Positions 45,539 to 57,454 are shown, numbered from the stretch's first letter. The stretch is DNA of 64,000 nt from Methylomonas lenta (GCF_001644015.1 NZ_LUUI01000077.1:1-64000), one strand, 5' to 3'. Notes: generated by a model from the sequence alone, not told the origin. Translations and numbers: made by a program.

Positions 45539-45886
45539 ATGCCTTATTTAAAACTAAGCACCAATGTACAGATTGGCGATGAGCAAGCCCCCCATTTAAT
45601 AGCAGCTTTTTCTAAGTTATTAGCCAAGGAAACCGCTAAGCCCGAACGGTATGTTATGGTCGACATGCATGCAGAAAAGGCTATGTTGTTTGGAGGCTCT
45701 GCTGAGCCGCTAGCCTATGTCGAATGTAAAAGCATTGGCTTATCGGCTACCCAAGCCAAGGCTTTATCAGCCTCGATTTCAAAATTGCTAAATACTGAAT
45801 TATCGCTGGCAGCCGACAGAATTTATATCGAATTCAGCAGTTGTCCGGCCGAATTCTGGGGCTGGAATGGCGGCACCTTTGGTTAA
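45539..45886 (+). CDS. MIF/tautomerase superfamily protein
   Basis: 115 residues, the length of macrophage migration inhibitory factor homologues. Pro2, which becomes N-terminal after Met removal and acts as the catalytic base in tautomerases, is present. Further landmarks are MVDMHAEKAMLFGGS and the C-terminal YIEFSSCPAEFWGWNGGTFG, close to the MIF pattern. It should form a trimer. AAAGGAG lies ahead of the ATG. Physiological substrate unknown. Confidence 0.88.
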   Translation: MPYLKLSTNVQIGDEQAPHLIAAFSKLLAKETAKPERYVMVDMHAEKAMLFGGSAEPLAYVECKSIGLSATQAKALSASISKLLNTELSLAADRIYIEFSSCPAEFWGWNGGTFG

Positions 45887-46117
45887 TCGCTGACGACTTA
45901 TACAAAGCCATGTAGAGTCTGGCAAAAGGCTGCATAAGTTGCGGTTTATGGTTTGATAGTTAGCCTTATTGGGTCTGCTATGATTTATTGTCTTTAAATG
46001 TAATTCTGTGTTTCACGACTGAGCTGGTTTAGTGGGTTGGGAGTGTGTTACTTTGACTCAATGCCGCTATCTGTCGACATAACTTAGCCCAACTACGACC
46101 GAATTTAGGAGATTTTT

Positions 46118-46582
46118 ATGCAAGGTGATAAAAAAGTCATTGAATATCTAAACAAAGCCCTGGAAAACGAGCTTACTGCCATCAATCAATATTTTTTGCA
46201 TGCGCGTATGTACAAAAATTGGGGTTATGCAAAACTCAACGAAAAGGAATATCACGAGTCCATCGATGAAATGAAGCATGCCGACAAGTTGATCGAGCGA
46301 ATTCTGTTTCTGGACGGGCTGCCTAATCTGCAAAGTTTAGGCAAGTTAATGATAGGCGAAAATCCAAAAGAAATGTTGGAATGCGATTTAAAGCTGGAAA
46401 AGCTAGCCATACCACTCTTAAGAGAAGCTATCGCTTATTGTGAAACGGTTAGCGATTATATTTCCCGTGAGTTGTTTGAGCATATTCTGGAAAGCGAGGA
46501 AGAGCATGTCGACTGGTTGGAAACGCAATTGGGGTTGGTCGAGCAAATTGGTATTCAAAATTATTTGCAATCGCAGATGTAA
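46118..46582 (+). CDS. bfr: Bacterioferritin
   Basis: 154 residues, normal for the 24-mer heme-containing iron store. The ferroxidase ligands Glu18, Glu51, His54, and matching Glu and His in the [14 protein letters not shown] segment are present, as is Met52, which binds heme between subunits. TAGGAG precedes the ATG. No bfd or second bfr gene is nearby. Confidence 0.96.
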   Translation: MQGDKKVIEYLNKALENELTAINQYFLHARMYKNWGYAKLNEKEYHESIDEMKHADKLIERILFLDGLPNLQSLGKLMIGENPKEMLECDLKLEKLAIPLLREAIAYCETVSDYISRELFEHILESEEEHVDWLETQLGLVEQIGIQNYLQSQM

Positions 46583-46813
46583 AACAAAAATGCATGGCCG
46601 GGCTGTGATGACATTGTCCGGCATCCATTTTCATGCCCATAAAGTATTTTAGCCGGCGTTAAGTCGGCAGGCTGCCGGGAAATAATGCGAAAAGTCCGGT
46701 AAGACTTTGCTAGCGCTACGCTAATAGCTGAATACATTGAGTGCGTTAGAAAAAGTTGCTATTTGAATCAGCCTAAATTTATCATTCTTCAACCATCAAA
46801 AATATAGCCATTT

Positions 46814-47161
46814 ATGTCACCTGCACAGTTTTTTAAATGTTTATCCGATGACACGCGTTTACGGTGCGTTACCTTGTTACAGAAGGAGGGAAAGCTATGC
46901 GTGTGCGAATTAACAGCAGCACTGGCTTTATCACAACCTAAAATATCTCGTCATTTGGCATCCTTAAGGCAATGCGGGTTATTACTAGACAGCCGCGATG
47001 GGCAATGGGTTTATTATCAGATTAACCCTAAGCTAGCAGACTGGACGGCTCCATTGTTAAAACATGCCTTGGCTGCGGCTGAGCTCACCGAGGTATTTAA
47101 AGCTGATTGGGAGCGTTTGCAGCAAATGAATAACCGTCCAGATACACTTATGTGTTGTTAA
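46814..47161 (+). CDS. arsR: ArsR-family arsenic-responsive repressor
   Basis: 115 residues with a winged-helix domain. The metalloid site KLCVCELTAAL (Cys-x-Cys) lies in the DNA-recognition region as in classic ArsR, and SQPKISRHLASLRQCGLL is the recognition helix. A C-terminal CC pair could also bind. As(III) binding should release it from DNA and turn on the following arsI-like, arsC and acr3 genes, all on the same strand. Confidence 0.9.
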   Translation: MSPAQFFKCLSDDTRLRCVTLLQKEGKLCVCELTAALALSQPKISRHLASLRQCGLLLDSRDGQWVYYQINPKLADWTAPLLKHALAAAELTEVFKADWERLQQMNNRPDTLMCC

Positions 47162-47172
47162 TTTTTTTGTTG

Positions 47173-47196
47173 TTATATATGCTTATACGTATATAT
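47173..47196. promoter_or_regulatory. Possible ArsR operator
   Basis: Imperfect palindrome of TATATAT halves around GCTTATACG between arsR and the arsI-like gene, 22 bases before the ATG. Location and symmetry fit a metalloregulator site, but no consensus can be checked here. Confidence 0.35.
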
Positions 47197-47218
47197 CGTT
47201 AACTTTAAAGGAATCCTG

Positions 47219-47671
47219 ATGAAAAGAATGCATATTCACCTTGCAGTAGAAAATCTCGATCAAAATATTGCGTTTTACAGCACAATTTTCGGTTGTCCGC
47301 CAACGGTACAGCATGAGGATTATGCCAAGTGGATGTTGGATGATCCGCGGGTTAATTTTGCCATTTCTAATCGTAGCAAGCAGCTGGGGCTAGATCACCT
47401 CGGTATTCAGGCTGAAAATGAACAGGAATTACAATCACTCAAACAACAACTGGATGCGACCCAGACACCGATTGAAGCTCAGGAAGGCGCAGCATGCTGT
47501 TATGCGCGTTCGGATAAATACTGGATTACTGACCCACAAGGCATTGCCTGGGAGTCTTTTCATTCGCTGACCGAAATCCCAACTTTTAACGATCAAAAAG
47601 CAGCCTCTGATGGTGAAAACCCTTTTGCTTGTCGGCCCTCTGAAGATAAACAATCGTCATGTTGTGGCTAA
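47219..47671 (+). CDS. arsI: ArsI/CadI-type vicinal oxygen chelate metalloenzyme
   Basis: 150 residues of the glyoxalase/dioxygenase superfamily. Expected metal ligands are His5 (MHIHL), His60 (LDHLGIQ) and Glu112 (WESFHS). The vicinal Cys93-Cys94 in AACCYARSDKYW, which bind trivalent arsenic in ArsI C-As lyases, are present, and a second CC ends the protein. Such enzymes cleave the carbon-arsenic bond of methylarsenite; CadI-like members are less well understood. TAAAGGA lies ahead of the ATG. It sits between arsR and arsC. Confidence 0.78.
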   Translation: MKRMHIHLAVENLDQNIAFYSTIFGCPPTVQHEDYAKWMLDDPRVNFAISNRSKQLGLDHLGIQAENEQELQSLKQQLDATQTPIEAQEGAACCYARSDKYWITDPQGIAWESFHSLTEIPTFNDQKAASDGENPFACRPSEDKQSSCCG

Positions 47672-47726
47672 CGTTGCGCGAAAAAACTGATCTGTTAATC
47701 ATAAGCTCGATAGTAAAGGAAGGAAC

Positions 47727-48206
47727 ATGCAAAACGTTTTTGTAATTTGTACTGGCAACTCTTGTCGCAGTGTTATGGGCGAAGCTTTATTCAATCACTT
47801 AGGCCAGGGGCGTATTCAAGCCTTTTCGGCTGGCAGCCATCCAATAGGCAGAATAAATGCTGGCGCATTGGCTACATTGAAACGCCATGGTTTGCCCACT
47901 GAAGGCTATAAAAGCCAGTCATGGAATGAGTTTGAAAGTCAGTTGATGGATATTGTGATCACGGTTTGTGACAATGCGGCCGGTGAAACCTGTCCTGTTT
48001 ATCTTAACCATGCTGTTCGGGCGCATTGGGGCGTATCGGATCCGGGTCATATTGAAGGTACGGAAGAGGAAAAAATTGCCGCCTTTGAAACAACATTTGG
48101 TATTTTGAAGCTGCGGGTACAGAAAATGCTGGCGTTACCACTGGAAACCATGACTGCTGATCAGCTCAAGACTGAGCTTAATGCAATTGGTCGATTAACA
48201 GCCTAA
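47727..48206 (+). CDS. arsC: Arsenate reductase, low-molecular-weight phosphatase type
   Basis: 159 residues. The phosphate loop CTGNSCRS (8-15) gives CX5R with catalytic Cys8; further Cys residues near 92 and 99 ([11 protein letters not shown]) fit the thioredoxin-coupled disulfide cascade. It reduces arsenate to arsenite, which the neighbouring Acr3 exports. AAGGAAGG precedes the ATG. acr3 follows 10 bp later. Confidence 0.92.
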   Translation: MQNVFVICTGNSCRSVMGEALFNHLGQGRIQAFSAGSHPIGRINAGALATLKRHGLPTEGYKSQSWNEFESQLMDIVITVCDNAAGETCPVYLNHAVRAHWGVSDPGHIEGTEEEKIAAFETTFGILKLRVQKMLALPLETMTADQLKTELNAIGRLTA

Positions 48207-48216
48207 GGGGTATCTG

Positions 48217-49383
48217 ATGACTGAAAAACAACATGCTATGGGTTTTTTTGAGCGGTATTTAACGCTATGGGTGGGCTTGTGTATCGGCGCAGGTATTCTG
48301 CTGGGGGTTTATGCGCCGGAATTTGCCAAGGCGCTGGATGGTATGAGTGTCAATGTCAACGGTGCACCGGTAGTCTCGATTCCTATTGCCATCTGCTTGT
48401 TTTTCATGATGTATCCCATCATGGTGAAAATCGATTTTGCTGAAGTGGTGAAAGCTGGAAAAAGCATAAAACCAGTGACGTTGACACTGATTGTTAACTG
48501 GACGATTAAGCCCTTTACTATGTATGCCATTGCTTATCTATTTCTGGGGATGTTGTTTCAACAACTCATAGGCGCGGATGCGGTTGATTTAGTAAAAATG
48601 CCTTTTGGTTTGGATTTAACGGTCGGCAGTCAGTATGGTTCTGGTATGGTGGTGTTACACGAAGGGGTAAAAATGCTGGCAGTACCATTATGGCGTAGCT
48701 ATTTGGCCGGTTGTATTTTGCTTGGTGTGGCGCCCTGTACGGCCATGGTGTTGGTTTGGGGGTATCTGGCTAAAGGTAATGCTGGTCATACCTTAGTAAT
48801 GGTTGCCATTAATTCATTGGTGATGTTAGTGTTGTATGGCGTTATTGGCGGTTTTCTTTTAGGTGTGGGGCAATTGCCGGTGCCTTGGGAGGCTCTGCTG
48901 CTGTCTATAAGTGTATATGTTGCATTGCCGTTATTCGCCGGCTACTTTTCCCGCAAATGGATAGTTGCCCATAAAGGTTTGGGTTGGTTTGAGCGGAAAT
49001 TTTTGCACATTCTAACTCCGATCACGATTGTTGCCTTATTGTTGACGTTGGTATTGCTTTTCTCATTTAAAGGCGAAGTCATCATTCAAAATCCATTAAC
49101 TATTTTATGGATTGTTATTCCTTTAGCCTTACAAACCATTTTGATCTTTTTTATCACTTATATAGCGGCAAAATATTGGGGCTTTTCTTATGAAAATGCC
49201 GCGCCTTCGGCGTTGATCGGTGCCTCCAATCATTTTGAGGTCGCTATTGCTACAGCGGTGATGCTGTTTGGATTGTCATCCGGCGCTGCCTTGGCAACCG
49301 TGGTGGGCGTGCTGATTGAGGTGCCCTTGATGCTGGTATTAGTCGGGTTTTGCAAGCGAACTCAAAATTGGTTTCTTGGGTAA
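48217..49383 (+). CDS. acr3: Arsenite efflux transporter Acr3
   Basis: 388 residues with ten membrane helices. Family landmarks: YPIMVKIDF near 66-74, the [10 protein letters not shown] stretch, [12 protein letters not shown] with the essential Cys, and [15 protein letters not shown]. It exports arsenite with the proton gradient and belongs to the ACR3 rather than the ArsB family. It ends the arsenic operon. Confidence 0.95.
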   Translation: MTEKQHAMGFFERYLTLWVGLCIGAGILLGVYAPEFAKALDGMSVNVNGAPVVSIPIAICLFFMMYPIMVKIDFAEVVKAGKSIKPVTLTLIVNWTIKPFTMYAIAYLFLGMLFQQLIGADAVDLVKMPFGLDLTVGSQYGSGMVVLHEGVKMLAVPLWRSYLAGCILLGVAPCTAMVLVWGYLAKGNAGHTLVMVAINSLVMLVLYGVIGGFLLGVGQLPVPWEALLLSISVYVALPLFAGYFSRKWIVAHKGLGWFERKFLHILTPITIVALLLTLVLLFSFKGEVIIQNPLTILWIVIPLALQTILIFFITYIAAKYWGFSYENAAPSALIGASNHFEVAIATAVMLFGLSSGAALATVVGVLIEVPLMLVLVGFCKRTQNWFLG

Positions 49384-49452
49384 GCTTAATTAATGTTTAG
49401 GCGCCATCTGTGATTGACGGACGGAGGGGATTTATAGCAAGTGGGGGTGGGA

Positions 49453-49634
49453 GCGATCTCCCGCCTGCGCCGTCTGATGCTTTCGTCCTTGAACCGGAGG
49501 TTCAAGTGGAAACCAAATCCAGTCAATCAGGCTTCCTGAATAAACAGGCATGCACACCATGAATGGTCAAAGTTTCCGGGGTAAAAACAGGTTCAGGAAA
49601 CACCCAGCACTGCTCGAACGCTGCAGGAGATACC
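49453..49634 (-). ncRNA. ssrS: 6S RNA
   Basis: On the minus strand downstream of zapA, the usual gammaproteobacterial location. The ends pair: ATCTCCTGC (5', near 49631) with GCGGGAGAT (3', near 49456). The 3' part TTGAACCTCCGGTTCAAGG followed by GGCGCAGGCGGGAGA closely parallels E. coli 6S. Size about 180 nt is normal. 6S RNA sequesters the sigma70 holoenzyme in stationary phase. Ends are approximate, and ygfA, its other usual neighbour, is absent here. Confidence 0.85.
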
Positions 49635-49653
49635 CGTAACATTCTAAACAGTT

Positions 49654-49947
49654 TTATGGGTTTTCTAAAACATTTTCTATTTTTTGGCGTAATTCCACCA
49701 GGTGGTTGCAAAATTCCGTATCAGCAACGTTGCTTTTGCTAGGGCTGGCAACATGGGCTAGATTTAAGGCGGCTAACACGGCAATCCGTTCGGAGCCAAC
49801 TACTTTACCGGTGTCGCGAATTTTTCGCATTTGAGCGTCTAGTTCCTGAGCGGTGTTAATTAGTCCTTCCAGTTCGTCTTGAGGACAGGCAATTTTGTAT
49901 TCTTTGCCCAGGATATTTAGCGACACTGGTTTAATGGGTTTGCTCAT
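49654..49947 (-). CDS. zapA: Cell division protein ZapA
   Basis: 97 residues. The N-terminal half has the ZapA pattern VSLNILGKEYKIACPQDE, and the helical second half includes SERIAVLAALNLAH; the final helix should form the tetramer coiled coil. ZapA bundles FtsZ at the division site. Its ATG overlaps the stop of the gene before it (ATGA). The flanking 6S RNA is the expected partner. Confidence 0.93.
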   Translation of the reverse strand: MSKPIKPVSLNILGKEYKIACPQDELEGLINTAQELDAQMRKIRDTGKVVGSERIAVLAALNLAHVASPSKSNVADTEFCNHLVELRQKIENVLENP

Positions 49948-50171
49948 GAATCATGTTCCATTGCTTTCAGGCGGTTAATCATTGCCTCGACACGCGCCTT
50001 AGCCAGCGTGGTTTTTTCCAGTAATTTGGCTTTTTCTTTAACGAGTGCATCTTGCTTAACTTTGAGCGATTTATTTTCGCTTTTCGTTAGCTGATATTGG
50101 GCGATGAGTGCATCCAGTTTCGCTTCCAGTGCAGCCAATTCAGTAGAGGGGTCTTTTTCTAATTCAGACAT
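49944..50171 (-). CDS. Small coiled-coil protein (TIGR02449 family)
   Basis: 75 residues, nearly all heptad-like helix rich in Lys, Glu, Leu and Ala. It matches the TIGR02449 family that precedes zapA in many gammaproteobacteria. It overlaps zapA by four bases, so it is probably a cell-division accessory (ZapB-like in appearance), though this is inferred. ygfB is transcribed away from it. Confidence 0.85.
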   Translation of the reverse strand: MSELEKDPSTELAALEAKLDALIAQYQLTKSENKSLKVKQDALVKEKAKLLEKTTLAKARVEAMINRLKAMEHDS

Positions 50172-50279
50172 AGCAGAGTGTTGGCCGATAAGACATTAAA
50201 ATCATCCAAAATGGTGAACAATGTTAGCATAAGCGCCAATTTTAAACAGCTTAAACACAGCAGGAAAGGCAGGAAAATC

Positions 50280-50804
50280 ATGTATCAGGCAATCAATGAA
50301 ATTCTGATAAGGCACAATGCCGATCAGGGCGCTGCAGAAGCGCATGGCATTGCGGTAGGGATGTTGTGTATCGAGGGGAAAGTTGATGCGGCCAACTGGT
50401 TGCATGAATTATGGGCTGATGAGCAAGATTTGCCGGATGATGATAAGGCTTTTATGCTGGAGTTGTTCGAGCGTACTCGCGAATTACTCGATCCGGATGC
50501 TAGTGAATTTAGTTTTGACTTATTGCTGCCCGATGACGATGAGCCGTTAAGTGAGCAAGTGGACGCATTTCGTTGTTGGTGCCAGGGCTTTTTGTTTGGC
50601 GTGGGGTATATCCAAACCGATGCCGAATGGCCAGGCGATACTGCAGAAGTGATGCGGGATATGATTGAACTCACCAAGATCGAAACTGAGGTCGAAGGCG
50701 AGGAAGACGAAGATGCATTTATAGAGATTCACGAGTACGTGCGTATGGCAGTATTGAGCGTACGTGACCAATTTGCCGGCGACAAAAGTGGGCAAATGCA
50801 CTGA
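50280..50804 (+). CDS. ygfB: UPF0149/YgfB family protein
   Basis: 174-residue acidic all-helical protein. Diagnostic parts are GAAEAHGIAVGMLC near 17-30 and FRCWCQGFLFGVG near 98-110. I chose ATG 50280, preceded by AGG at good distance; readings from 50178 extend into the zapA-side promoter region. In Pseudomonas a YgfB protein affects an amidase regulator, but its role here is not known. It begins the ygfB-pepP-ubiH operon. Confidence 0.9.
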   Translation: MYQAINEILIRHNADQGAAEAHGIAVGMLCIEGKVDAANWLHELWADEQDLPDDDKAFMLELFERTRELLDPDASEFSFDLLLPDDDEPLSEQVDAFRCWCQGFLFGVGYIQTDAEWPGDTAEVMRDMIELTKIETEVEGEEDEDAFIEIHEYVRMAVLSVRDQFAGDKSGQMH

Positions 50805-50814
50805 GAGAGATTCT

Positions 50815-52125
50815 ATGAAACAAGCCGAATTTAAAAAACGCCGTGCCTTGCTGATGAAACGAATTGGCAAAGGCAATATTGCTATTATTGCCAGTGCTGC
50901 GCAGCAAACCCGTAACCGTGATGTGCATTATCCCTACCGGCAGGATAGCGATTTTTATTATCTGACAGGGTTTAATGAGGCTGAATCATTAGCCGCTTTT
51001 ATCCCTGGTCGCGAGCAGGGCGAATATGTGTTGTTTTGTCGTGAGTTTGATGAGAAAAAAGCTCTATGGGAAGGTGCGCACGCAGGTTTGGAGGGTGCTA
51101 CCCTGCATTACGAAGCCGACGATTCGTTTCCTATTGACGATCTGGACGATATTTTGCCCGGAATGTTGGAAAACAAAGGCAAGGTGTTTTACCCAATGGG
51201 CAAGGATAGCGAGCTGGATCACAAGCTATTGGACTGGATCAATCACATCCGCAAACAATCACGCAGCGGCGTGACGGCGCCGGGAGAGTTGGTGTCATTA
51301 GAGCATGTGTTGCATGAAATGCGCTTGTTCAAAAGCCCTGAAGAGCTTAAGTTAATGCGCCGCGCCGCCGAAGTGTCTGCGCGAGCACATGTAAGAGCTA
51401 TGCAGGCTTGTCGGCCCGGCATGTACGAATATGAAGTCGAAGCCGAACTAATACATGAATTTATTCGGGATGGCTTGCGCGCAGTGGCTTATCCATCCAT
51501 CGTCGCCGGTGGCAAAAATGCTTGCGTACTTCATTACATCGAAAATAAAGATAAGTTGCACAAAGATGATTTGCTGCTAATCGATGCCGGGGTGGAATGC
51601 GATCATTACGCTGCGGATATCACCCGTACATTCCCTGTGTCCGGGAAATTTTCTGAGCCACAGAAATTACTTTATCAGTTGGTGCTGGATGCGCAGGCAG
51701 CAGCGTTGGAGCAGATTCAGCCTGGCATCACCTGGAATAAAGCCCATGAAGCATCGGTAGATGTGCTGACCAAGGGCTTGGTTGAATTGGGTTTGCTGAA
51801 AGGACGGGTTAAAAAACTCATCAAAGATGAGAAATATAAACAGTTCTACATGCATCGTATTGGTCACTGGTTGGGCATGGATGTGCACGATGTTGGCGAT
51901 TATAAAATTAAGGATGAATGGCGCATACTCGAGCCTGGCATGGTGTTGACTGTCGAGCCGGGCTTATATGTCCCGGCTGATTGTGAAAAAGTGGATAAAC
52001 AATGGCGTGGTATTGGTATCCGTATCGAGGACGATGTGCTGGTTACCAAAAACGGTTATGAAATACTGACGCACGCTGTGCCAAAAAGCATTGCGGATAT
52101 TGAAGCGTTAATGCAGGGTGGTTAA
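50815..52125 (+). CDS. pepP: Xaa-Pro aminopeptidase
   Basis: 436 residues of the M24B family, removing N-terminal residues before proline. It has an N-terminal domain with DFYYLTGFNE and the C-terminal pita-bread domain with metal ligands in DAGVECDHYAADITR (two Asp), HRIGHWLGMDVHDVG (His), TVEPG and GIGIRIEDD (Glu). ATG 50815 follows GAGAGA. It lies 10 bp after ygfB and its stop abuts the ubiH start. Confidence 0.95.
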   Translation: MKQAEFKKRRALLMKRIGKGNIAIIASAAQQTRNRDVHYPYRQDSDFYYLTGFNEAESLAAFIPGREQGEYVLFCREFDEKKALWEGAHAGLEGATLHYEADDSFPIDDLDDILPGMLENKGKVFYPMGKDSELDHKLLDWINHIRKQSRSGVTAPGELVSLEHVLHEMRLFKSPEELKLMRRAAEVSARAHVRAMQACRPGMYEYEVEAELIHEFIRDGLRAVAYPSIVAGGKNACVLHYIENKDKLHKDDLLLIDAGVECDHYAADITRTFPVSGKFSEPQKLLYQLVLDAQAAALEQIQPGITWNKAHEASVDVLTKGLVELGLLKGRVKKLIKDEKYKQFYMHRIGHWLGMDVHDVGDYKIKDEWRILEPGMVLTVEPGLYVPADCEKVDKQWRGIGIRIEDDVLVTKNGYEILTHAVPKSIADIEALMQGG

Positions 52126-53334
52126 ATGCAAAATCATTATGACTTGATTATTGTGGGTGCCGGTCTGGCGGGTAACTGTCTGGCGCTGGCATTAAAAAAT
52201 AGTGGTCTGAATATTGCCATCGTGGAAGCTGCGAGTCGGGAGCAATTAAGAGATTCGCCGGCAGGCGATCGCGCTTTGGCCTTGGCGGCGGGTACGGTGC
52301 AATTGTTGCAAAGCTTGGGTGCTTGGGATGGCGTGGCGGATAAGGCTAATGCCATTAAGCACATACATATTTCTGATCGTGGTCATTTTGGTAAAACCCG
52401 GTTGTCTGCGACCGAACAAAATGTAGATGCGTTGGGGTATGTGATTGCAGCGCGCGATATCGAAGAATATTTGGCTGATCTGGTGGCGGAAATCGCCGTA
52501 ACCCGGTTATACGAAACCCGGGTGGTCGGATTGATGTCCGGCCAGGAAGCTATTAATGTCAGTTTAAAACAAAACAAGCAGTCGTTAAATTTAACCGCCC
52601 AACTTTTAGTCGGTGCTGATGGCGGGCAGTCGACTGTGCGTAAATTGCTGGATATTCCGCAACAAATTAAGGAATACGGTCAGACTGCACTGGTGACCAG
52701 TGTGCAATCGACAATGCCGAATCTACATACTGCCTATGAGCGGTTCACGGATCAAGGCCCGCTGGCTTTGTTGCCGATTGCCGCCAAACAGGCTTCAGTA
52801 GTGTGGACGCGTTCCCAAGAGCAGGCCGAGGCATTGATGGCGGGTGGTGAAGCTGAATTTCTGGCTGAATTGCAAGCCTGCTTCGGCTATCGCTTGGGTG
52901 CGTTAAAGCTGATCGCGCCGAGGCGCGCATTTCCGCTGAGTCTCATCAGGGCAGAGAGCATGGTATCCGGGCGGGCTGTTATTGTAGGCAACGCAGTACA
53001 TCAATTGCACCCGGTGGCTGGGCAGGGCTTTAATTTGGGAATACGCGACGTAGCGCAATTGGCTGACATGTTGATTCGGCAACATCAGCAACAAGCTGAT
53101 TTGGGCGCAGCTGATTTATTAACGCTATTCACTAAACAGCGGCAACAGGATCACAGTAAAACCATTGGTTTCACAAATAATGTGGTGAGAATATTTTCCA
53201 ATGATTGGCTGCCGGTCGCTGCTTTGCGCAATACCGGTTTGGCATTGCTGGATCACCTGCCGTTTGCCAAGCATTTATTAGCTCAGCACGCCATGGGATT
53301 GGCTGATCCACTGCCTAAGCTTAATGAGCAATAA
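52126..53334 (+). CDS. ubiH: 2-octaprenyl-6-methoxyphenol hydroxylase UbiH
   Basis: 402-residue flavin monooxygenase of ubiquinone synthesis. FAD motifs: IVGAGLAGNCLA (9-20), LVGADGGQS near 160-168 and VGNAVHQLHPVAGQGFNLGIRD near 286-307. Position after pepP supports UbiH over its paralogues UbiI or UbiF, which share these motifs, but the exact regiospecificity is inferred. The ATG follows the pepP TAA directly. Other ubi genes are at 26-29 kb. Confidence 0.9.
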   Translation: MQNHYDLIIVGAGLAGNCLALALKNSGLNIAIVEAASREQLRDSPAGDRALALAAGTVQLLQSLGAWDGVADKANAIKHIHISDRGHFGKTRLSATEQNVDALGYVIAARDIEEYLADLVAEIAVTRLYETRVVGLMSGQEAINVSLKQNKQSLNLTAQLLVGADGGQSTVRKLLDIPQQIKEYGQTALVTSVQSTMPNLHTAYERFTDQGPLALLPIAAKQASVVWTRSQEQAEALMAGGEAEFLAELQACFGYRLGALKLIAPRRAFPLSLIRAESMVSGRAVIVGNAVHQLHPVAGQGFNLGIRDVAQLADMLIRQHQQQADLGAADLLTLFTKQRQQDHSKTIGFTNNVVRIFSNDWLPVAALRNTGLALLDHLPFAKHLLAQHAMGLADPLPKLNEQ

Positions 53335-53454
53335 TTTAGCTGATGGATAATCAGATCTGGTTATTGGTAAGTATTTTGTAAAATATTCAGCTAAATTTCA
53401 GCGGTTTAAAGTGCTTCGAAACTGCCTGTCAATCAAGCTAAATCAAATTTAGGT

Positions 53455-53483
53455 TTGACGCGTGGGCTTTTTGAAAATATAAT
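53455..53483 (+). promoter_or_regulatory. Strong sigma70 promoter of rplU-rpmA
   Basis: TTGACG and TATAAT with a 17-bp spacer, about 47 bases before the rplU ATG. Both hexamers are near consensus, as expected for ribosomal protein genes. Confidence 0.82.
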
Positions 53484-53529
53484 CCGCTGTTCACTTTTAA
53501 CAGATATATGCTTGATGGAGCTTGCGCTG

Positions 53530-53841
53530 ATGTATGCGGTAATTCAAACAGGTGGTAAACAGTATCGTGTCGCAGAGGGTACTACCTTAAAAATCGAAAA
53601 ACTTGAGTTGGGCGCCGGCGACAGCGTGGAGTTTGACAAAGTGCTTTTGGTTCAATCAGGCGACGCTGTTAAAGTTGGTCAGCCTTATGTCCAAGGCAGC
53701 AAAGTTACTGCGACTGTGGTATCTCAAGGCCGACACAAAAAAATTAGAATCATTAAATTTAGAAGACGTAAGCACCACATGAAGCAAATGGGGCATCGTC
53801 AATATTACACAGAAGTCCAGATTACTGGCATTTCTGCATAA
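53530..53841 (+). CDS. rplU: 50S ribosomal protein L21
   Basis: 103 residues, the E. coli length, beginning [14 protein letters not shown] and containing [14 protein letters not shown] near its end. It binds 23S rRNA. The chosen ATG 53530 matches the family start; an upstream frame extends into the promoter. GGAG lies 10 bases before. rpmA follows 17 bp later. Confidence 0.97.
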   Translation: MYAVIQTGGKQYRVAEGTTLKIEKLELGAGDSVEFDKVLLVQSGDAVKVGQPYVQGSKVTATVVSQGRHKKIRIIKFRRRKHHMKQMGHRQYYTEVQITGISA

Positions 53842-53858
53842 CACACGAGGTTTAGAAA

Positions 53859-54116
53859 ATGGCTCACAAGAAGGCAGGCGGTAGTACACGCAATGGACGC
53901 GACTCTAATGCTCAGCGATTGGGTGTTAAGCGTTTTGGTGGTCAAGTGGTAAAGGCTGGCAACATTCTGGTTCGCCAACGTGGTACCAAATTTCATGCTG
54001 GCGATAATGTCGGTATGGGAAAAGATCATACCTTGTTTGCTACATCTGATGGCACTGTGGTTTTTGAAGAAAAAGGCCCAAAAAACCGCAAATACATCAG
54101 TATTGCAGCAGCATAG
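53859..54116 (+). CDS. rpmA: 50S ribosomal protein L27
   Basis: 85 residues, starting [16 protein letters not shown], the conserved N-terminus that reaches the peptidyl transferase centre, and including [13 protein letters not shown] precedes the ATG. An intrinsic terminator follows. Confidence 0.98.
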   Translation: MAHKKAGGSTRNGRDSNAQRLGVKRFGGQVVKAGNILVRQRGTKFHAGDNVGMGKDHTLFATSDGTVVFEEKGPKNRKYISIAAA

Positions 54117-54152
54117 AAATTTTTTGGCTGTGCTTTATGGCACACCTGATTG

Positions 54153-54183
54153 AAAAAGCCTCGTTTTTTAGCGGGGCTTTTTT
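54153..54183 (+). terminator. Intrinsic terminator of rplU-rpmA
   Basis: AAAAAGCCTCG and CGGGGCTTTTTT form a stem (one G-T pair) with an 8-base T-rich loop and a T run, 36 bases after rpmA. Confidence 0.85.
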
Positions 54184-54197
54184 GTTTATACCGGTAA

Positions 54198-56379
<2,182 letters not shown>

Positions 56380-56524
56380 AACGCTTGGTTTTCGAGTCTT
56401 AATAACGCCTGCATCCGGGGAAATATTCTGGCTCCGTTAAGAAATGCCGACGGATTTTTCGACAGAGCCAAATTTGAGCTAGGGTAGGTTGTTTTCGCCT
56501 TACAGCTTTCGTCTTTTTTCTGAT

Positions 56525-57454
56525 TTAACCCAGCATCTTATCCAGCATCATCATAATGATAAAGCCTAGCATTAATGAAAATGTGGCGATGCGAGAGCGA
56601 CCTTTAGAATGGGTTTCGGGGATAATTTCTTCACTGATGACAAACAGCATGGCGCCGGCCGCAAAACCCATGGCAATAGGCAGGATGGAAGAAAAAACCG
56701 TTACCATGGTAATGCCTAGTAAGCCACCGACAGGTTCAACCAGCCCTGTGAGTGTGGCAACACCTACGGCTTTCCATTTGTTGTAGCCCAGACCTACCAG
56801 CGGTAGCGCGACAGCCAAACCTTCGGGGATATTTTGCAGGGCAATCGCAATCGACAATACCAGGCCGCTTTTCAAGTCACCCGAGCCAAAACTAACCCCT
56901 ACAGACATACCTTCCGGAAAGTTGTGTATGGTAATGGCGATAATGAACAGAGAAATTTTTTGCAGCGAATCCAGGCTTTCATCCGCTACGGAATCAAAAT
57001 GCAAATGCGGTAATTTTTTATCGGCAAAATGTAAAAACAAAGCTCCCAGCATCATGCCGGCAGACACAATCAGCAAACCTTTGCCTGGCCAAATTTGTTC
57101 GCCAAAATCCATGCCGGGTACCAGTAGCGAAAATGCGGTGGCCGCCAGCATGACGCCAGCCGCTGCACCCAGCATGCTATTGAATAAGCGCGGAGAAATA
57201 TCTTTAAAAAATAGCGCAGGTAGTGCGCCAACGCCAGTAGCCAAACCTGCCAGGATGCTGGCTAAAAACCCTATCACCACGATTTCATCAAAAATGACAT
57301 ACAAACTGCCGAATACCACTATCTGACTGAGCAAAAATAGTCCAACCAGCACGCTCCACTTCTGCAGAGTCGGTAGTGTCATGACTTTCAAATACTGTGG
57401 ATGAGCTTGTAAACGCAGATACTGATTTTCAAAAAAGCTGTCTATGCCGTACAT
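56525..57454 (-). CDS. ZIP-family divalent metal transporter
   Basis: 309 residues with eight helices. The metal site motifs HNFPEGMSVGVSFG and IALQNIPEGLAVALPL, in helices IV and V, are intact, as in zinc importers of the ZIP family (GufA-like group). A cytoplasmic His-containing loop (HFADKKLPHLHFDS) precedes them. Direction of transport and metal are not certain. Single gene between convergent proB and the epmA-efp pair. Confidence 0.87.
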   Translation of the reverse strand: MYGIDSFFENQYLRLQAHPQYLKVMTLPTLQKWSVLVGLFLLSQIVVFGSLYVIFDEIVVIGFLASILAGLATGVGALPALFFKDISPRLFNSMLGAAAGVMLAATAFSLLVPGMDFGEQIWPGKGLLIVSAGMMLGALFLHFADKKLPHLHFDSVADESLDSLQKISLFIIAITIHNFPEGMSVGVSFGSGDLKSGLVLSIAIALQNIPEGLAVALPLVGLGYNKWKAVGVATLTGLVEPVGGLLGITMVTVFSSILPIAMGFAAGAMLFVISEEIIPETHSKGRSRIATFSLMLGFIIMMMLDKMLG

